Shown: positions 33,593 to 46,934 of the stretch, one piece after another
Layout of the letters: the number at the start of each line of letters is the position of its first letter
Position numbering within the stretch: the first letter of the stretch is position 1
NCBI GenBank assembly: GCA_032718565.1
Contig: JAVGVS010000661.1
Span: 55,809-119,808 of the forward strand
Direction: 5' to 3'
Source: Distichodus sexfasciatus
Taxonomy: Eukaryota; Chordata; Actinopteri; Characiformes; Distichodontidae
Length of the DNA: 64,000 nucleotides
Position numbers and translations under genes: made by a program
Notes under the pieces: model-generated
Databases searched by the model: none
Told to the model about the DNA's origin: nothing
What the model saw: only the letters and a program-made list of their open reading frames with translations

Positions 33593-35314
33593 ATCTTTCT
33601 TCCTTCAGCCTCCCTGTTCTTTCTTTCCTTCTCTTTCTTTCTTCTTCGTCCATCTTTTCCTTCATCCTCCCTTGTTCTTTCTTTTCCTTTCTCTTCTTTT
33701 TCTTTTCTTTCTTTCTCTCCTTCTTTTCTTTCTTTTTTTTTCTTTCTCTTTCTTTTCTTTTCTGTCTATCTTTCCCTTCATTCTCCCTGTTCATCTTTCT
33801 CCCTTCTCTTTCTTTTCATCCATTTCTTCCCTCCTTCATCCTCCCTGTTCATCTTTCCTTCTCTTCTTTCTTCTTTCTTTCTTTCTTTCCCTTCATCCTC
33901 CTGTTCTTTCTTTCCTTCTTTCTGTCCTTCCTTCCTTCCCTCCCTTGTTCTTTTTCTTTCCTTTCTTTCTTCTTTTCTGTCCATCTTTCCTTCATCCTCC
34001 CTGTTCTTTCTTTCTTTTTCTTTTCTTTCTTTTTCTTTTCTGTCCATCTTTCCCTTTCCATCCCCTCCCCCTAGTGGGTTCCATTCTTCCTTCTCTTTCT
34101 TTCTTTCTTTTCTTTCTTCTTCTTTCCTTCTGTTCCTCCCCTGTTCATCTTCTTCCTTTCTTTCTTTTCTTTCTTTCTTCTTTTTCTTTTCTGTCCATCT
34201 TCTTTCCATCCTCCTGTCCATCTTTTCTTTTCTTTCTTTCTTTTCTTGTCCATCTTTCTTTCATCCTCCTGTCCATCTTTTCTTTCTTTCTTTTCTTTCT
34301 TCTGTCCATCTTTCTTTTCATTCTCCTGTCCTACCTTTCTTTTCTTTTCTTTTTTCTTTCTTTCTTTCTTTCTTTTCTTTCTTTCTTTCTTTCTTTCTGT
34401 CCCATCTTTCTCTTTCTTTAGGCCCCTCCTGTCCATCTTTCTGTCTTTCTTTCTTTCATCCTCCCTGTCCTCATCTTTCTTTCTTTTCTTCTTTTCTGTC
34501 CATCTTTCTTTCTATTCTCCTGTCCATCTTTCCTTCATCCTCCTCTCAGTTCTTTCTTTTTCTTTTCTTTCTTTTCTTTTCTGTCCATCTTTCTTCCATC
34601 CTCCCTGTTCATCTTTCCCTTCTTTCTTTCTTTCTTTCTTTTCTTTCTTTTCTTTCCTTCATCCTCCCTGTCTTTTTATCATCTTTTCCTTCTTCTTTTC
34701 CTTCTTTCTTTTTCTGCTCCATCTTTCTTTTCATCCCCTCCCTGTCCATATCTTTTCTTTTCTTTTTCTTTTCTTTTCTGTCCATCTTTTTCTTTCATCC
34801 CTCCCTGTCCATCTTTTTTCTTTTCTTTTCTTTCTTTCTTTCTTTCTTTTCTGTCCTTATCTTTCTTTCATTCTCTCCTTTCTTTCATTCTCTCTTTTCT
34901 TTCTTTTCTTTTCTTTTCTTTCTTTCTTTCTTTCTTTTCTTTCTTTCTTTTTCTTTCTGTCCATCTTTCTTTTCATTCCCCCTCCCTGTCCATCTTCTTG
35001 TCTTTCTTTTCTTTTCTATCCCTCCCTGTCCATCTTTTTCTTTTTCTTTTTCTTTTCTTTTTCTTTCTTTTTCTCTGTCCATCTTTCTTTTCATTCTCCC
35101 TGTCCATCTTTCTTCTTTCTTTTCTTTCTTTCTGGCCTTTTCATTTTCATTCCCTCCCTGTCCATCTTTTCTTTCTTTCTCCCTGTCCATCTTTTCTTTC
35201 TTCTGTCCATCTTTCTTTCATTCTCCCTGTCCATCTTTCTTCATTCATCTATCTCCTGTCCATCTTTCTGTCTTTCATTCCCTTCTTTCTTTCATTCTCC
35301 CTGTCCATCTTTTT

Positions 35315-35349
<35 letters not shown>

Positions 35350-35735
35350 GTCCATCTTTCTTTCTTTCTTTTCTGTCCATCTTTCTTTCATTCTCCCTGT
35401 CCATCTTTTCTTTTCTTTCTTTCTTTTCTTTCACTTTCTTTCTTTCTCTCCTTTTCTCTTCTTCTTTTCATTCTTTTCTGTCCATCTTTCTTCTTTTTTA
35501 TTCTTTTCTCCCCGTCCATCTTTCTTCTTCTCCCTCCGTCCATCTTTCTTTCATTCATTCTCCCTGTCCATCTTTCTTTCTTTCTATCCATCTTTCTTTC
35601 TTTCTGTCCATCTTTCTTTATTTCTCCCTGTCCATCTTTCTTTCTTTCTTTTCATTCCTCCTGTCTTTCTTTCTCTTTCCCTTTGTTCTCCCTGTCCATC
35701 TTTCCCTCTGTTCTTCCTTTCTTCCATCTTCGTTC
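33593..35735 (+). repeat. 2.1-kb CTTT/CTGTCCATC polypyrimidine satellite
   Basis: Almost uninterrupted pyrimidine strand made of (CTTT)n with periodic ctgtccatctttctttcatt and ctccctgtccatc blocks every ~40-70 bp. Repeat translation yields ORFs of up to 762 codons made almost entirely of Ser, Phe and Leu; not genes. Confidence 0.97.
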
Positions 35736-35739
35736 CTTC

Positions 35740-37390
35740 CTCTGTGCTGGGCAGCAAAAGGAAAAAGTGGTTAGAGAGCAGATCTTTTGCGTACAGCTCT
35801 GCAGTGCTAATAAAGCTCGGCACTGTTGTGTGGAGTTTCTGGAATTGAATGACGTGTCAGATTTACCCGCTGCGGTTTTTGATCACGGTGTATTAGTGAG
35901 ATGAATCGTACCACAGAGCTGTGTAAAATTCCGTCCTCATCATTTACCGTCATCTTTGCAGTTAATGGGAGTGTGATGTGATCGGGACTCATCTGAGGGG
36001 AGATTGTGTTGTCAGCGCGCCGGCCGTGATGCAGTGTGCAGATAACGTTGCTGCGGCTTTACGTTTTACTCTTTACCAACACCATATCAAACGTCATAAC
36101 TCTTTTTACCTGAATAATAGCAATGCTGTTTTCAAAATCTGACTTTTAAATCCATTCTGAATACAGTCAAATGTTAATGAATGACTTGTGTCAAGTTAAA
36201 GGTAACTGGTGAGCGGCTAAAGAGGCAGAAGTTTAATACAGATGTCTTAACTTCATTTCAGCTGTAGCGCGCAATCGACGCATCATCAACGCGTAAATAC
36301 TGTGATCGTTCGGCTGCCGTCGTCGCTGTACGTTGTCTTTGGCACAACGACAACCGAACGCTACTCCAGTCTCTCACACGTCAGCAGGAAAACGCAGAAG
36401 CCGGTCAGGTTGGTAAAGAACTCCGCCACACTTTAACATGCCGCTAGGACGTTCACGAGTTACGCCAGGTCTGATCTAAATGATTGGCGGGGTCGCTTCC
36501 ACACCGTCCGCGGGCAGTTCTACACCCCTGTGAGGATTGATGACTTCAGATGTGTCCTCATGTGGGATGACGCACCACGCTTCTCCTCAAGCACCACCGA
36601 GGCCTGCTTTTTGGGGGTTTGCTTCTGTAAAGCTGCATCACGATCGTGTGTACTCGTCAAGTCTCGGCACACATAGGATTTAATTGATAAACAGTGGAGA
36701 TTTTCATGTCAACACACAAAACTGAGCACGCTCTGCAGAATGTAAACAGTCACATGTTGGGCTCCCACAATGCTTGGCGCTGGTGTTTTGCCAGATCAGG
36801 TTTGCTGGATGAATGCATGAGCTCCATACAGCGGAGCTGCAGTAAACCAGAACGCGCTCTCTGCATTTGTGTGTTTAGACCAGCCTTTCCTCCTCCTCCT
36901 CCTCCTCCTCACAGGGTAAATACAGTATAAAGTCATGGTTTTACCACTGGAGCAGGTGTCTTTTAAGAGTTGGGACTGGTAATGGGCTTCTCGACCCAAA
37001 CCGTGGCGCTATTACGCTGGTGCTGTGTATGCAAGCGTTGGCATTTTATATAAAGGTAGCCTGCTTACTGTCGCTGGTCGAGAGCTGTGCAGTTAATTGA
37101 ATTTCATCGCAATTCTGATTAAGTAGAAAAGTAATACTGAGCAAAAGCATTTGTGTTTCCTACTGAATTGTGTGCACGATAAGCTTAGAGATGCAGTTTG
37201 CACTAATAATGTGTGGAAACCAACAAACCCTTAGCAAAAACTGCGGCCAGTATAAGCGTATCAACAACATGCAGATAGCACTGGTCGAAATAAAGGGAAA
37301 CGCCAGTAATTATCTGGAATCATTTTGTTTCAATGAGTCAACCTAGTTATTTCAACAATGCAAAGCTGAATCACAAAGCGGCCCAGTCTG
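35740..37390. other. Unique sequence between satellites, no gene recognised
   Basis: About 1.6 kb of comparatively complex sequence with a (CTC)n at 36890-36910. No similarity recognised. Confidence 0.5.
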
Positions 37391-37480
37391 GCTACCAGAT
37401 ATCACCTCAAATCAGTATTCATTTTAATTGAACATTTTACCTCAATTATGAATAATGAAGGAATAGCGAACAAGGGTTCA
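37390..37480 (+). mobile_element. GGGCGATATCACCTC family fragment
   Basis: ctaccagatatcacctcaaa, then attgaacattttacctcaat: internal-terminal part of the same MITE family. Confidence 0.5.
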
Positions 37481-37634
37481 TAAAGAACGTAATGAATGAC
37501 TAGCAGAGGATTCGGGTTTTGGGATCTGTGTCCACAGTTATACCACACGCACGCATTGAGACACACACATCACTCAAACACTCCTGCCCGATCTGTGCTT
37601 GGTGTTATCTGGTCTTCTCTCAGCTGACCTGTAG

Positions 37635-37660
37635 GAGGAGGAGGAGGAGGAGGAGGAGGT
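37635..37660. repeat. (GGA)n microsatellite
   Basis: Eight GGA triplets. Confidence 0.95.
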
Positions 37661-37951
37661 GCCTGCAGCCAGGAGGAAGTGCGGTCATGTTTGTTTAAAG
37701 TGAGCTGCCCTTGAGAGCAACCAGCCATGTGGCACAATTCAAAGGCTAAAAACCCTCTTAATACCTGGCCACACACACCCTGTTGCTCCTCACCACGGCA
37801 CACACAGCAGAGTGGGACATGACGAGTTGCGTGTGTTAGAGCTGGGGGTTGGGACAGAGTGAGGGGAATTCAGGGACTGCACTGGGGGACTGGTTATGAA
37901 TGTTGTGTTCGGTGTTTTGGTGAGGGCATACTGCTGGGAGAAATACGGTTG

Positions 37952-39990
37952 TTGGTGTGGATATTTGGCGGTGTGGATATTTGCTGGTGTGGATATTTGA
38001 TGGTGTGGATATTTGATGGTGTGGATATTTAATGGTGTGGGATATTTGGTGGGTGGATATTTGGTGGTGATATTTGCGGGTGTGGATATTTGGTGGTGTG
38101 GATATTTGGTGGTGTGGATATTTGGTGGGTGGATATTTGGTGGTGTGATATTTAATGGTGATATTTGCTGCGTGATATTTAATGGTGGATATTTGCCGGT
38201 GTGATATTTAATGGTGTGGATATTTAATGGTGGATATTTGCTGGTGTATATTAATGGTGATATTTGCCGGTGGATATTTAACGGTGTGGATGATTATGGT
38301 GTGATATCTGGTGGTGTGGATATTTAATGGTGGGGATATTTAATGGTGTGGATATTTGCTGCGTGGATATTTGCGGGTGTGGATATTTACAAGTATTATT
38401 TAATGGTGATATTTGCCGGTGTGATATTTAATGGTGATATTTAATGGTGGATATTTGCTGCGTGATATTTTGATGGTGTGGATATTTGCTGGTGGATATT
38501 TGCTGGTGGATATTTGCTGGTGGGATGTGTGCTGGTGTGATATTTAATGGTGGATATTTGCTGGTGTGATGTGTGCTGGTGTGATATTTAATGGTGTGGA
38601 TATTTAATGGTGTGGATATTTAACGGTGATATTTAACGGTGTGATATTTGGTGATATTTAACGGTGGATATTTGCGGTGTGGATATTGGTGGTGTGATGA
38701 TTTAACGGTGGGGATATTTAACGGTGTGATATTTGTTGCGTGATATTTGCTGGTGTGGATATTTGGTGGTGATATTTGATGGTGATATCGTCGTGTGATA
38801 TTTAATGGTGATATTTGCTGGTGTGGGATATTTAATGGTGGATATTTGCAGTGTGATATTTGGTGTGGATATTACTTTGGTGTGATATATTTGCTGGTGT
38901 GATATTTTGCTGGTGTGGATATTTAATGGTGATATTTGCTGGTGTGATATTTAATGGTGTGATATTTGTTGGTGATATTTAATGGTGGATATTTGCGGTG
39001 TGATATTTGGTGGTGTGGATATTTTACTGGTGTGATATTTGTTGGTGTGGATATTTGATGGTGGATATTTAATGGTGTGATATTTAATGGTGTGGATATT
39101 TAATGGTGTGGATATTTAATGGTGTGATATTTGCTGGTGGGATATTTGATGGTGTGGATATTTGCTGGTGTGATATTTGATGGTGGATATTTGCTGGTGA
39201 TATTTGATGGTGGATGTGTGTCATGTGATATTTGGTTGCGTGGATGTGTGCTGGTGTGATATTTGGTGGTGTGGATATTTGATGGTGTGGATATTTGATG
39301 GTGTGATATTTCACGGTGTGATATTTGGTGGTATATTTGCTGGTGATATTTGCTGGTGGATATTTGCTGGTGTGATATATTTAATGGTGTGATATTTGGT
39401 GGTGGATATTTAATGGTGTGGATATTTGCTGGTGGATATTTTGATGGTGTGGATATTTGATGGTGTGATATCGATGGTGGATATTTGTTGGTGTGATGTG
39501 CTGGTGTGATATTTGCTGGTGTGGATATTTGCTGGTGTGGATATTTGTGGTGGATATTTGGTGGTGTGGATATATGCTGCTGGTGTGGGATATTTGATGG
39601 TGTGGTTTGATGGTGTGGATATTTGCTGGTGGATGTGTGCTGGTGTGGATATTTGCTGGTGGATATTTGCTGGTGGGATATTTGGTGGGTGGATATTTGC
39701 GGTGTGGATATATGCTGGTGTGATATCTGCTGGTGTGGATGTGTGCTGGTGTGGATGTGTGCTGGTGGATGTGTGCTGGTGTGATATTTGCTGGTGTGAT
39801 ATTTGCGGGTGTGGATATTTGGTGGTGTGTGGATGTGTGCTATGTGATGTATGCTGTGTGATATTCGCTGGTGTATGTGCTGGTGTGATGTGTGCTGGTG
39901 TGGATGTGTGCTGGTGTGTGGATATTTGCTGGTGTGGATATCATCTGGTGGTGTGTGATATCTGCTGGTGTGGCTATTTGGTTGGTGTGA
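37952..39990 (+). repeat. 2-kb minisatellite, 16-bp GGTGTGGATATTTGCT unit
   Basis: More than 100 units of a 13-17-bp motif GGTG(TG)GATATTTGNT, with frequent 1-3 bp indels. Variants TTTAATGG dominate the left two thirds; TTTGCTGG and GATGTGTGCTGG dominate the right. It ends directly in a SINE family B copy. Minus-strand ORFs (299 codons) are repeat translations. Confidence 0.97.
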
Positions 39991-40088
39991 TATTTGCACC
40001 TCAGTGGTAACATTATCGGCCCTGGATTCGAACCTGCCACCTTCTGATCACGGAGCGAACACCCTACCGTTGCTCAACCTGGTGGATC
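39990..40088 (-). mobile_element. SINE family B copy abutting the minisatellite
   Basis: cacctcagtggtaacattat, cggccctggattcgaacctg and ccaccttctgatcacggagc are the reverse complement of the tRNA-like head. Confidence 0.7.
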
Positions 40089-40089
40089 T

Positions 40090-41326
40090 CCATGTGCTTT
40101 GATGCAGAACTGACGGATGGAACCAGGCGACCCAAAGGGAAGACAAAGAGAGAGAGACCCGCTGAGAGAGATTCGTGCACTGCCTCGCCATGAGGGGAGC
40201 CAAGACGAACGGCAGAGCAGCAGCTGAATGTCGGTCGGTTATTGCAGTCTGGTTATGGGAGAGACAGGTTCTTCCCACTGCTGTGAACACCGGAACCCAA
40301 AACGGCCAGAGAGTCAGGAGTCCAGCAACCCAGTTCTGACTTGTTTTATAACCGCTTCCACACACACACACACTCATTACTGAGGCGCTGCAGGGATTTG
40401 AAACTCGCCGTATTTCCTGTTTATGTACAGAATGAGTAACAGGCGAGTAGAGACCACCCCGGTACTGCAGCGCCAGGGTCGGAAAACCACCGTCTGGACC
40501 AGAGCCCGTGAGGGAAAATCGGCACGCCGATATTATCGGTCGACAGGAGTCTAATAAATCTGTATTAGCGGGCAGCGGTTGATATGATGATGAATTGTTC
40601 AAATCCATGTGCCAGAGGGTTGCCGCTGTTTGTCCACTAGATGGCAACCACAGTTGTTTTTTTTTGTGTTTTATATGGCGGAAACAGCCGTACAAACTGG
40701 AAAAATTTGACAGCAATATTTGCCCAATTTGACGTAATGCATTATTATTTATGACGCAAATGACGACCAAAATCCTTGCGCAGTGCCGTTTATTTGCTTG
40801 ACATTGCATGCCTACTTATCGATGTATCGAGCAGCATTAATTAGCCCAACTTGGAATATATGACAATTATGGTCTTTTACAATAACGCCATGTAACAGTT
40901 TTCGGGCAGTCTTATTTTTGTCTTTAATTTCGCCACGTTTCTTCCAGATCGCGAAAGTAAAAGTCCGGTATTGGCTCTGCCTGGTCAGAACAGCTGCCTG
41001 GAGCAGCGACAGAAATGATCAGACTGTTTACACTCTGAGAGGCGCTGGAGTGTGTTAGGGAATCTTGATCTGATGCATTATGGTAAAGTAGGGTGCAAAT
41101 GACTTAAAGGGGTGTGTGTGTGTGTGTGTGTTTCAGCATACATTGAAGCTGAAGTTATCTTGGGTGGAAATGCCTTTAGTGTGAGCTGTTGTATAATGTG
41201 GTGAACTGTGCCAGGCTGTGTGTGTGTGTTGTGACAGCTGGCAGGACACTTGTTGTTGCTGGGGAAAGTGGCTCTGCTGGGTTGCACCTGCCTTCTGCCT
41301 GCAGAAATGACCATGTGGCACACACA

Positions 41327-41357
<31 letters not shown>

Positions 41358-41448
41358 CTCAGCCACTTGCACACAACTTTACTGCCATTTGGCTCCCAGC
41401 CCGAGGCCCTTCCAGATGGTGGGATGAGGCTGTTTTCTCCTCCTTCCC

Positions 41449-41499
<51 letters not shown>

Positions 41500-41735
41500 G
41501 TGCTACTGTGAGAACTGGAGTCACTATTTCACATTTTTTCTACTGCTGGAGTTTTTATTCAGCGTTCTCCTCCCGCCCCAGAGCATCCGAGTCCTGCTCT
41601 GCTCTTTCTCTTCATCTGATCCTCCCCACCGTCTGGGACGCCACTTTTCCTTTCTTCCTCCTCTTTCACACACTTCTCCCACACTGCTGGTTGTTGTGTG
41701 TGAAATCATGTCTTTATTTTGACAACTGTAGTTGT
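40090..41735. other. Spacer with GT, AC and CT microsatellites
   Basis: (GT)n near 41112-41132, (AC)n near 41334-41357, (CT)n at 41453-41497. Surrounding ORFs cross these repeats and show no known similarity. Confidence 0.6.
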
Positions 41736-41830
41736 TAGGGATGTGCGATAATATCGATCGGATTTATAAAAAAAAAAAATCAATGGTCGCTGAACTGATG
41801 CTTAGATTTGCCCGATATTTGATGACGCTG
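41735..41830 (+). mobile_element. MITE-like 5' end, GGGATGTGCGATAATATCGA
   Basis: A terminal sequence frequent in fish DNA transposons, followed by an A-run. The right end was not identified. Confidence 0.35.
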
Positions 41831-42770
41831 TTTGTTGTACGTTGGAAAGGTAGCGCTTGTGTCAGGCGTGTCCAGAGTCCGAGGTGGGATTTTACACGGC
41901 CCGCCGCCTTCTGTCTAAAATGTGTGGTGTTATTCGTGTTTAAATTTCAAACGCAGCGGAACGCTCATCGCAAAATCTTTCGGGTTTTCACGCCGACTCT
42001 GCCTAAATTGCGGGTTTGTTTGGCTAGGGGTCAAAGGACGTCAGCAGGTTATTAGTATGCTAGGTAAGGTGCTCTTATCATACTTTTCTATGTGGTCGTG
42101 TGTATCTCAGGAACTGGCCGATTGTGTCGCTTACAGGTTTCTACACAAGTTTGCACATAATATGGAACAAAGGTACCACTGCGGTATCACTATGATAAGC
42201 AAGGCTCACCCTGGGGATCATAAAAAGTTGCCTTCACGGATGGGTCCATGAAAAGCTGTGCTGTGTCTACAATGACAAACACTCACCAAATACTTCACAT
42301 GATTTTAGGACTGGCCACTTGGGCCAGCGTTGTTGATCTCAGTGTAAACATTGGTTTTGGAGGTGTCAGGAAGACGTTTTCTCTCTCTTTTGTAAACGAA
42401 AGCGAGACATGAGTGGACGGCTTTCCATGTAGATGACCCTGATACAGATGCATCTCTTGGACGTGTGTTTGGTTGAACTCTGTAGAAACATCACGCTTTT
42501 GAGTGCTGCTGCAGCGAGATTCTTCAGAGTGGACGACTCAGCTGCCTGTGGTGTGTATGTATCGGGTAGACCATGGTTCATTCAGGGCCGATAACTGACA
42601 TTGGTCAGAACCCTATCATATATGAAAGCGAATTTCGAGTGATGTGTGTCTGCGTGTAAAAAGGAACGCCAGTATATTTTGGGTAACCAACAGTCCAGTT
42701 TCTTCATGTGAATGCCTTTTAGCACGTGTTTAACTCTGAGAACTTTGCATCATGTTGCATCAAAAGTGCA
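41830..42770. other. Spacer, no gene seen
   Basis: ORFs of about 110 codons with no recognised similarity. Confidence 0.5.
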
Positions 42771-42777
42771 GCAAACT

Positions 42778-42959
42778 TCTTTCTTCCCCCTCACTCTCTT
42801 CCTCTCTCTCTATCCCCTCTATCCCTCTTCCTATCTCTCCCTATCTATCTATCTGTCCCCTCTGTCTGTCTGTCTGTCTGTCCCCCATATCTATCTATAT
42901 ATCCATCATCCATCTGTCTGTCTGTCCCTCTATATCTATCTATCTACTCCGGCCCATTC

Positions 42960-42992
<33 letters not shown>

Positions 42993-43123
42993 CTTCCGTT
43001 CATCTGTCTGGTCTGTCTGCTCATCTGTCCCTCTATATTCATTCATTCATCTACCCATTCATCTATCTATCTATCTATCTATCTGTCTGTCTTGCCCTGT
43101 CTGTCTGTCTGTCTGTCTGTTCG

Positions 43124-43167
<44 letters not shown>

Positions 43168-43279
43168 GTTCATCTGCCCTGGCCTGTCTGTCTGTCTGTC
43201 TGTCCCCCTCTCTAGGCCCATCTATCTATCTATCTATCTATCTGACGCATCTGTCTGCCGTCTGTCTGTCTGTCCTCTA

Positions 43280-43313
<34 letters not shown>

Positions 43314-43740
43314 CTCCATTCATCTATCTGTCTGTCTGTCTTGTTCTGTCCCCTCTATATCTATCTATCTATTCATTCATTCATCTATCTGTCTATCGTC
43401 TGTCCGTCTTTCATATTCATTCATCTGTCTGTCTGTTCATTCATCTGTTCATCTGTCTGTTCGTCTATCTGTCCGTCTGTATATCTGTCTCTGTCTATCT
43501 GTTCATCTGTCTGTCTATCAATCCGTCTGTCTGTCTGTCTGTCTATCTATCTGTCCTCTATATTCATCTATCTGTCTATCTATCTGTCTGTCTGTCTGTC
43601 TGTCTATCTGTTCTCTATATCTGTCGGCCTTGTCTGTCTCTCTTCATCTGTCTGTCTCTATCTGTCTGTCTGTCTGCTCTAAGTTCATCTGTTCCCCCAT
43701 ATCTCGTCTATCTGTCTCTCTCTCTATCTGTCTGTCTCTA

Positions 43741-43782
<42 letters not shown>

Positions 43783-44080
43783 CCCCTATATCTGTCTGTC
43801 TGTCTGTCTGTCCCCCATCTATCTATCTATCTACTCCATCTATCTATCTATCTATCTACTCCATTCTATCTATCTATCTATCTATCTATCTATTCCATTC
43901 ATCTGTCTATCTATCTGTCTGTCTGTCTGTCTATCTGTCCCCTCTATATCTATCTATCTGTCTGTCTGTTCATCTATCTGTCCCTCTTACATTCATCTAT
44001 CTTGTCTGTCTGTCTATTGTCTGTCTGTCTGTCTCTCTCTCTCTATCTATTCATCTATCTATCTATCTATATCTATATTC

Positions 44081-44112
<32 letters not shown>

Positions 44113-44199
44113 GTCCCTCTGTCCATCTCTGGTCTGTCTGTCTCTCTATCTATCTGTCTCCCTCTGTCTGTCTGTCTCCACCCTCCATCTGTCTGTCTG

Positions 44200-44266
<67 letters not shown>

Positions 44267-44545
44267 GTCCCTCTGTCCTTATCTCTCTGTCTGTCTGTCT
44301 CTATCTGCTCCCTCTCTCTCTCTGTCTGTCTGTTCGTCTGTCTCTCTTGTCTGTCTGTCTGTCTGTCTGTCTATATATCTATCTCTGTCTATCCCTCTGT
44401 CTCTGCTGGGCTATCTCTTCTATCTCTTTTCTTTTTTAATCTTCCTCTCTTCCCTTTCTTCTCTGCTTCCTCCCTCTATATTTCTGCCATTCCTCTCTCC
44501 CTCTCTCTCTCCCTCCCTCCGCCTCCCTCCATCGGTCTATCTATC
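42778..44545 (+). repeat. 1.8-kb (CTAT)n/(CTGT)n compound satellite
   Basis: Alternating runs of CTAT and CTGT tetranucleotides with punctuating tccattcatc, tgtccccctctatat and (CT)n blocks. Long ORFs rich in Leu, Ser, Ile, Tyr and Cys are repeat translations. Confidence 0.97.
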
Positions 44546-44549
44546 CCTT

Positions 44550-45600
44550 TTTCCCTCTTTTTAAAACTTGATGAAGCCCCCGCCCCTCTTCCCCCGGGCA
44601 AGAGAGACGGCGTGGTTTTAAGGGAGATTGGCGAAAGCTGTTTCACGCCGCAGGAAGAGAAATAAAAACTAAAAGTGTGTGTGGAAAGCGGAGAGGCTTT
44701 ACGGCCGGAGAGGAATTTCTCTCCAGTTTAATGTGTGGTCGGTGAAAATCTCTTCCCATGTGAGCATCATCACGTTATTATACGTTTCAGGAAGACTGGC
44801 TTTTTTCCCCTCACACTGCCTCCTCGTCTGTCTCTTCTCCGGGATAAACACACTTGAGAGTAGGGGTGTACCGATCCGATGCGCAGGTTCGATATCGATC
44901 TGACACTGGCCCTAAAACAGCGGGCCGTGGTGGGGGGTCACACTGAGCTGACCTATGTGGTGATCTGTTAAAGTCTAAGTGTTTCTCGATCGCGAACTCG
45001 TTACTGTGTGAGCAGTGGTACTGTGGGTAAAGCTGCTTCACTGCTGTCTCCCTTTGTTCACTCACTACTAAACGCACCCAAAAGCCCGGGTATCAGTATG
45101 GTGTGTCCGGGGTCAAGGCCCAGACATCGCCAAGCTGAGGTGGAATGTGGACAGGAGGAATTTCCATGGGAGTGAGGCAGGTGAGGAGAGCGTCAGGACC
45201 GCGTAGCGAGATTCTCACTTAATAACCAAAAATAAGAAGAGGAAGGTCTTTGTGCCTGAAGACAAAGCTTGAGAGTGCAAGAGTTAAAACCTGTCAGCAC
45301 CTCCGGCGAAGTCTGTGTAAAACAGGGCGCTATGTGCCAGCAGCTGCCAGCTGCCGCCTCTCCTGGGTTCATGCTATTGATGGGACAGATCCGTGAGCTG
45401 GACGGACCTGCTGTGGCATGAACGATGAGAGAGGAGATGTGAGGAGGGTTTGGTCGCGGTGGTTGGCAGAAGTCCTGCACGTATATCACGTTATTACTTC
45501 AATTACAGGGAGCAGAACACACTCCGTTTTTACCCCTACAGCACCGACCTCCTCATTTACACACACACACACACACTGGCCGGTTAAAATGCCTGGTGGC
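44550..45600. other. Unique sequence, no gene recognised
   Basis: About 1 kb with few repeats and one MITE-like start at about 44864 (aggggtgtaccgatccgatg). No coding exon supported. Confidence 0.5.
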
Positions 45601-45735
45601 GTCAAATAAACGCTTTCGCGGCGCCGTTTTTCTTGGCGCGGAAAATCCCGACGGCGGCGCAGAAAACGTCATATTAACGCCGCAGCTATTGCGAACGCCA
45701 GCGAATACCGATCGAACGCAGCTAAGAACGCAGTA
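45600..45735. promoter_or_regulatory. Small CpG-dense patch
   Basis: About 21 CpG dinucleotides in roughly 125 bp (ttcgcggcgccg, gacggcggcgcag and so on), in otherwise CpG-poor repeat-rich DNA. It could be an alternative promoter, an unmethylated element or a recent insertion. No ORF or splice signal stands out. Confidence 0.25.
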
Positions 45736-46782
45736 AAACCACAGAGGTATGCCTTAGAGGGCGCTTCATTTCAACGGCCCGTGGTGGGATGAGGTTTAAC
45801 TGTGGCATTTGCACGCTGAAAGCGGCTGATGGAACGGACGAAACGTTCTTCCACTGCAAAGCGTACCAAAGTGTACCGTTCTAGTAAAAATAAACCCACA
45901 AGAATGTAACGTGCTCACGAGAAAGCACTATGCTCACAAACAAAGTCATGCGTGCTCACCTGAAAATAAAAGGTGCTCACGAGAATGTCGTTTCTTGCCT
46001 GTTGCGATTCGGGTTTTGTGTTTGCCACTGCCATCTTCCTCTTTGTCTCTTTTTTGCCCTAGAAGGACGCTTATAAAAAATGTACTGACTTCCATTGCAG
46101 TATGCTTTAAAAAGGTATTCCCTAATGGTCTGCCACAAGGCTTTTAGGTGCTCAGGTACACACACACACACACACACACACTTAGCTGCAGGTACATTAT
46201 GCAGGCATGCGGCGATCCACGGCCAGGAGTCTGAACTCGGTGAACTCGGCTGAATTCACTCGCAATGACTGCACCCATTTACCTTCTCAGACCTAATAAG
46301 ACGCCTCTCTCTAACTCAACCCCAGCCTCTGTTCTCTCGAGGTGGGACGCACACACACCCGCTTGCACCCCACCTGCCCCCACACCCCACCTCCCCTCGA
46401 GCCGGGCACAAAGGTGCTGCCTGGCCAGGTTGCCTCTCTGAACAGCCAGAAGGGGCTGGAGGAATGAGGAGGAGTGTGTGTGTGTGTGTGTGAGACACTT
46501 TTCCCACCGTCCTGGAGTGTATAGTGTGTGTGTGTGTGTGTGTGTGTGTGTAGCAGCTGGGGACTGCCTTGCTTCTGTCACCCTCCTCCTCCTCCCCCGG
46601 GTGGGGCTTCACCTGCCCCTGCCTGCTCCTACCAAGGCAACACCTGATGTGGGAAGTGAGATTTCTGGTGTGAATGGTGTGATATTAAACCCTGAATTCT
46701 CACACAGAGATCTGCCTTTATGACTGGGGAGGCTGTGATTTACACACACACACACAATACAGTTTACGCTTTCACGTCTATT

Positions 46783-46828
<46 letters not shown>

Positions 46829-46900
46829 TCATTTTTCTTCCCCACTGGAACCTGAGAACCCGAGTTTTATTTTAGAAACTCTAAAAAATTAGGTGAGGGT
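45735..46900. other. Spacer with CA/GT/GA microsatellites
   Basis: (AC)n at about 46157-46181, (GT)n at 46475-46491 and 46525-46551, (GA)n at 46790-46823. No gene seen. Confidence 0.6.
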
Positions 46901-46934
46901 GATTCATCGAAAATGAATCAGAACCCACTTCCGG

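Noticed and set aside
33560..35848. 762-codon plus-strand ORF
   Set aside because: Translation of the (CTTT)n/CTGTCCATC tract; composition almost only Ser, Phe and Leu, with similarly long ORFs in other frames.
36290..36430. Possible transposase remnant (TTTTERYSSL-like)
   Set aside because: A short stretch vaguely like a hAT C-terminal motif, but no supporting neighbouring similarity; too weak.
39100..39999. 299-codon minus-strand ORF rich in His, Ile and Thr
   Set aside because: Repeat translation of the 16-bp GATATTTG minisatellite with frame-shifting indels.
42712..44439. ORFs of 138-318 codons rich in Leu, Ser, Ile and Tyr
   Set aside because: Repeat translation of (CTAT)n/(CTGT)n.
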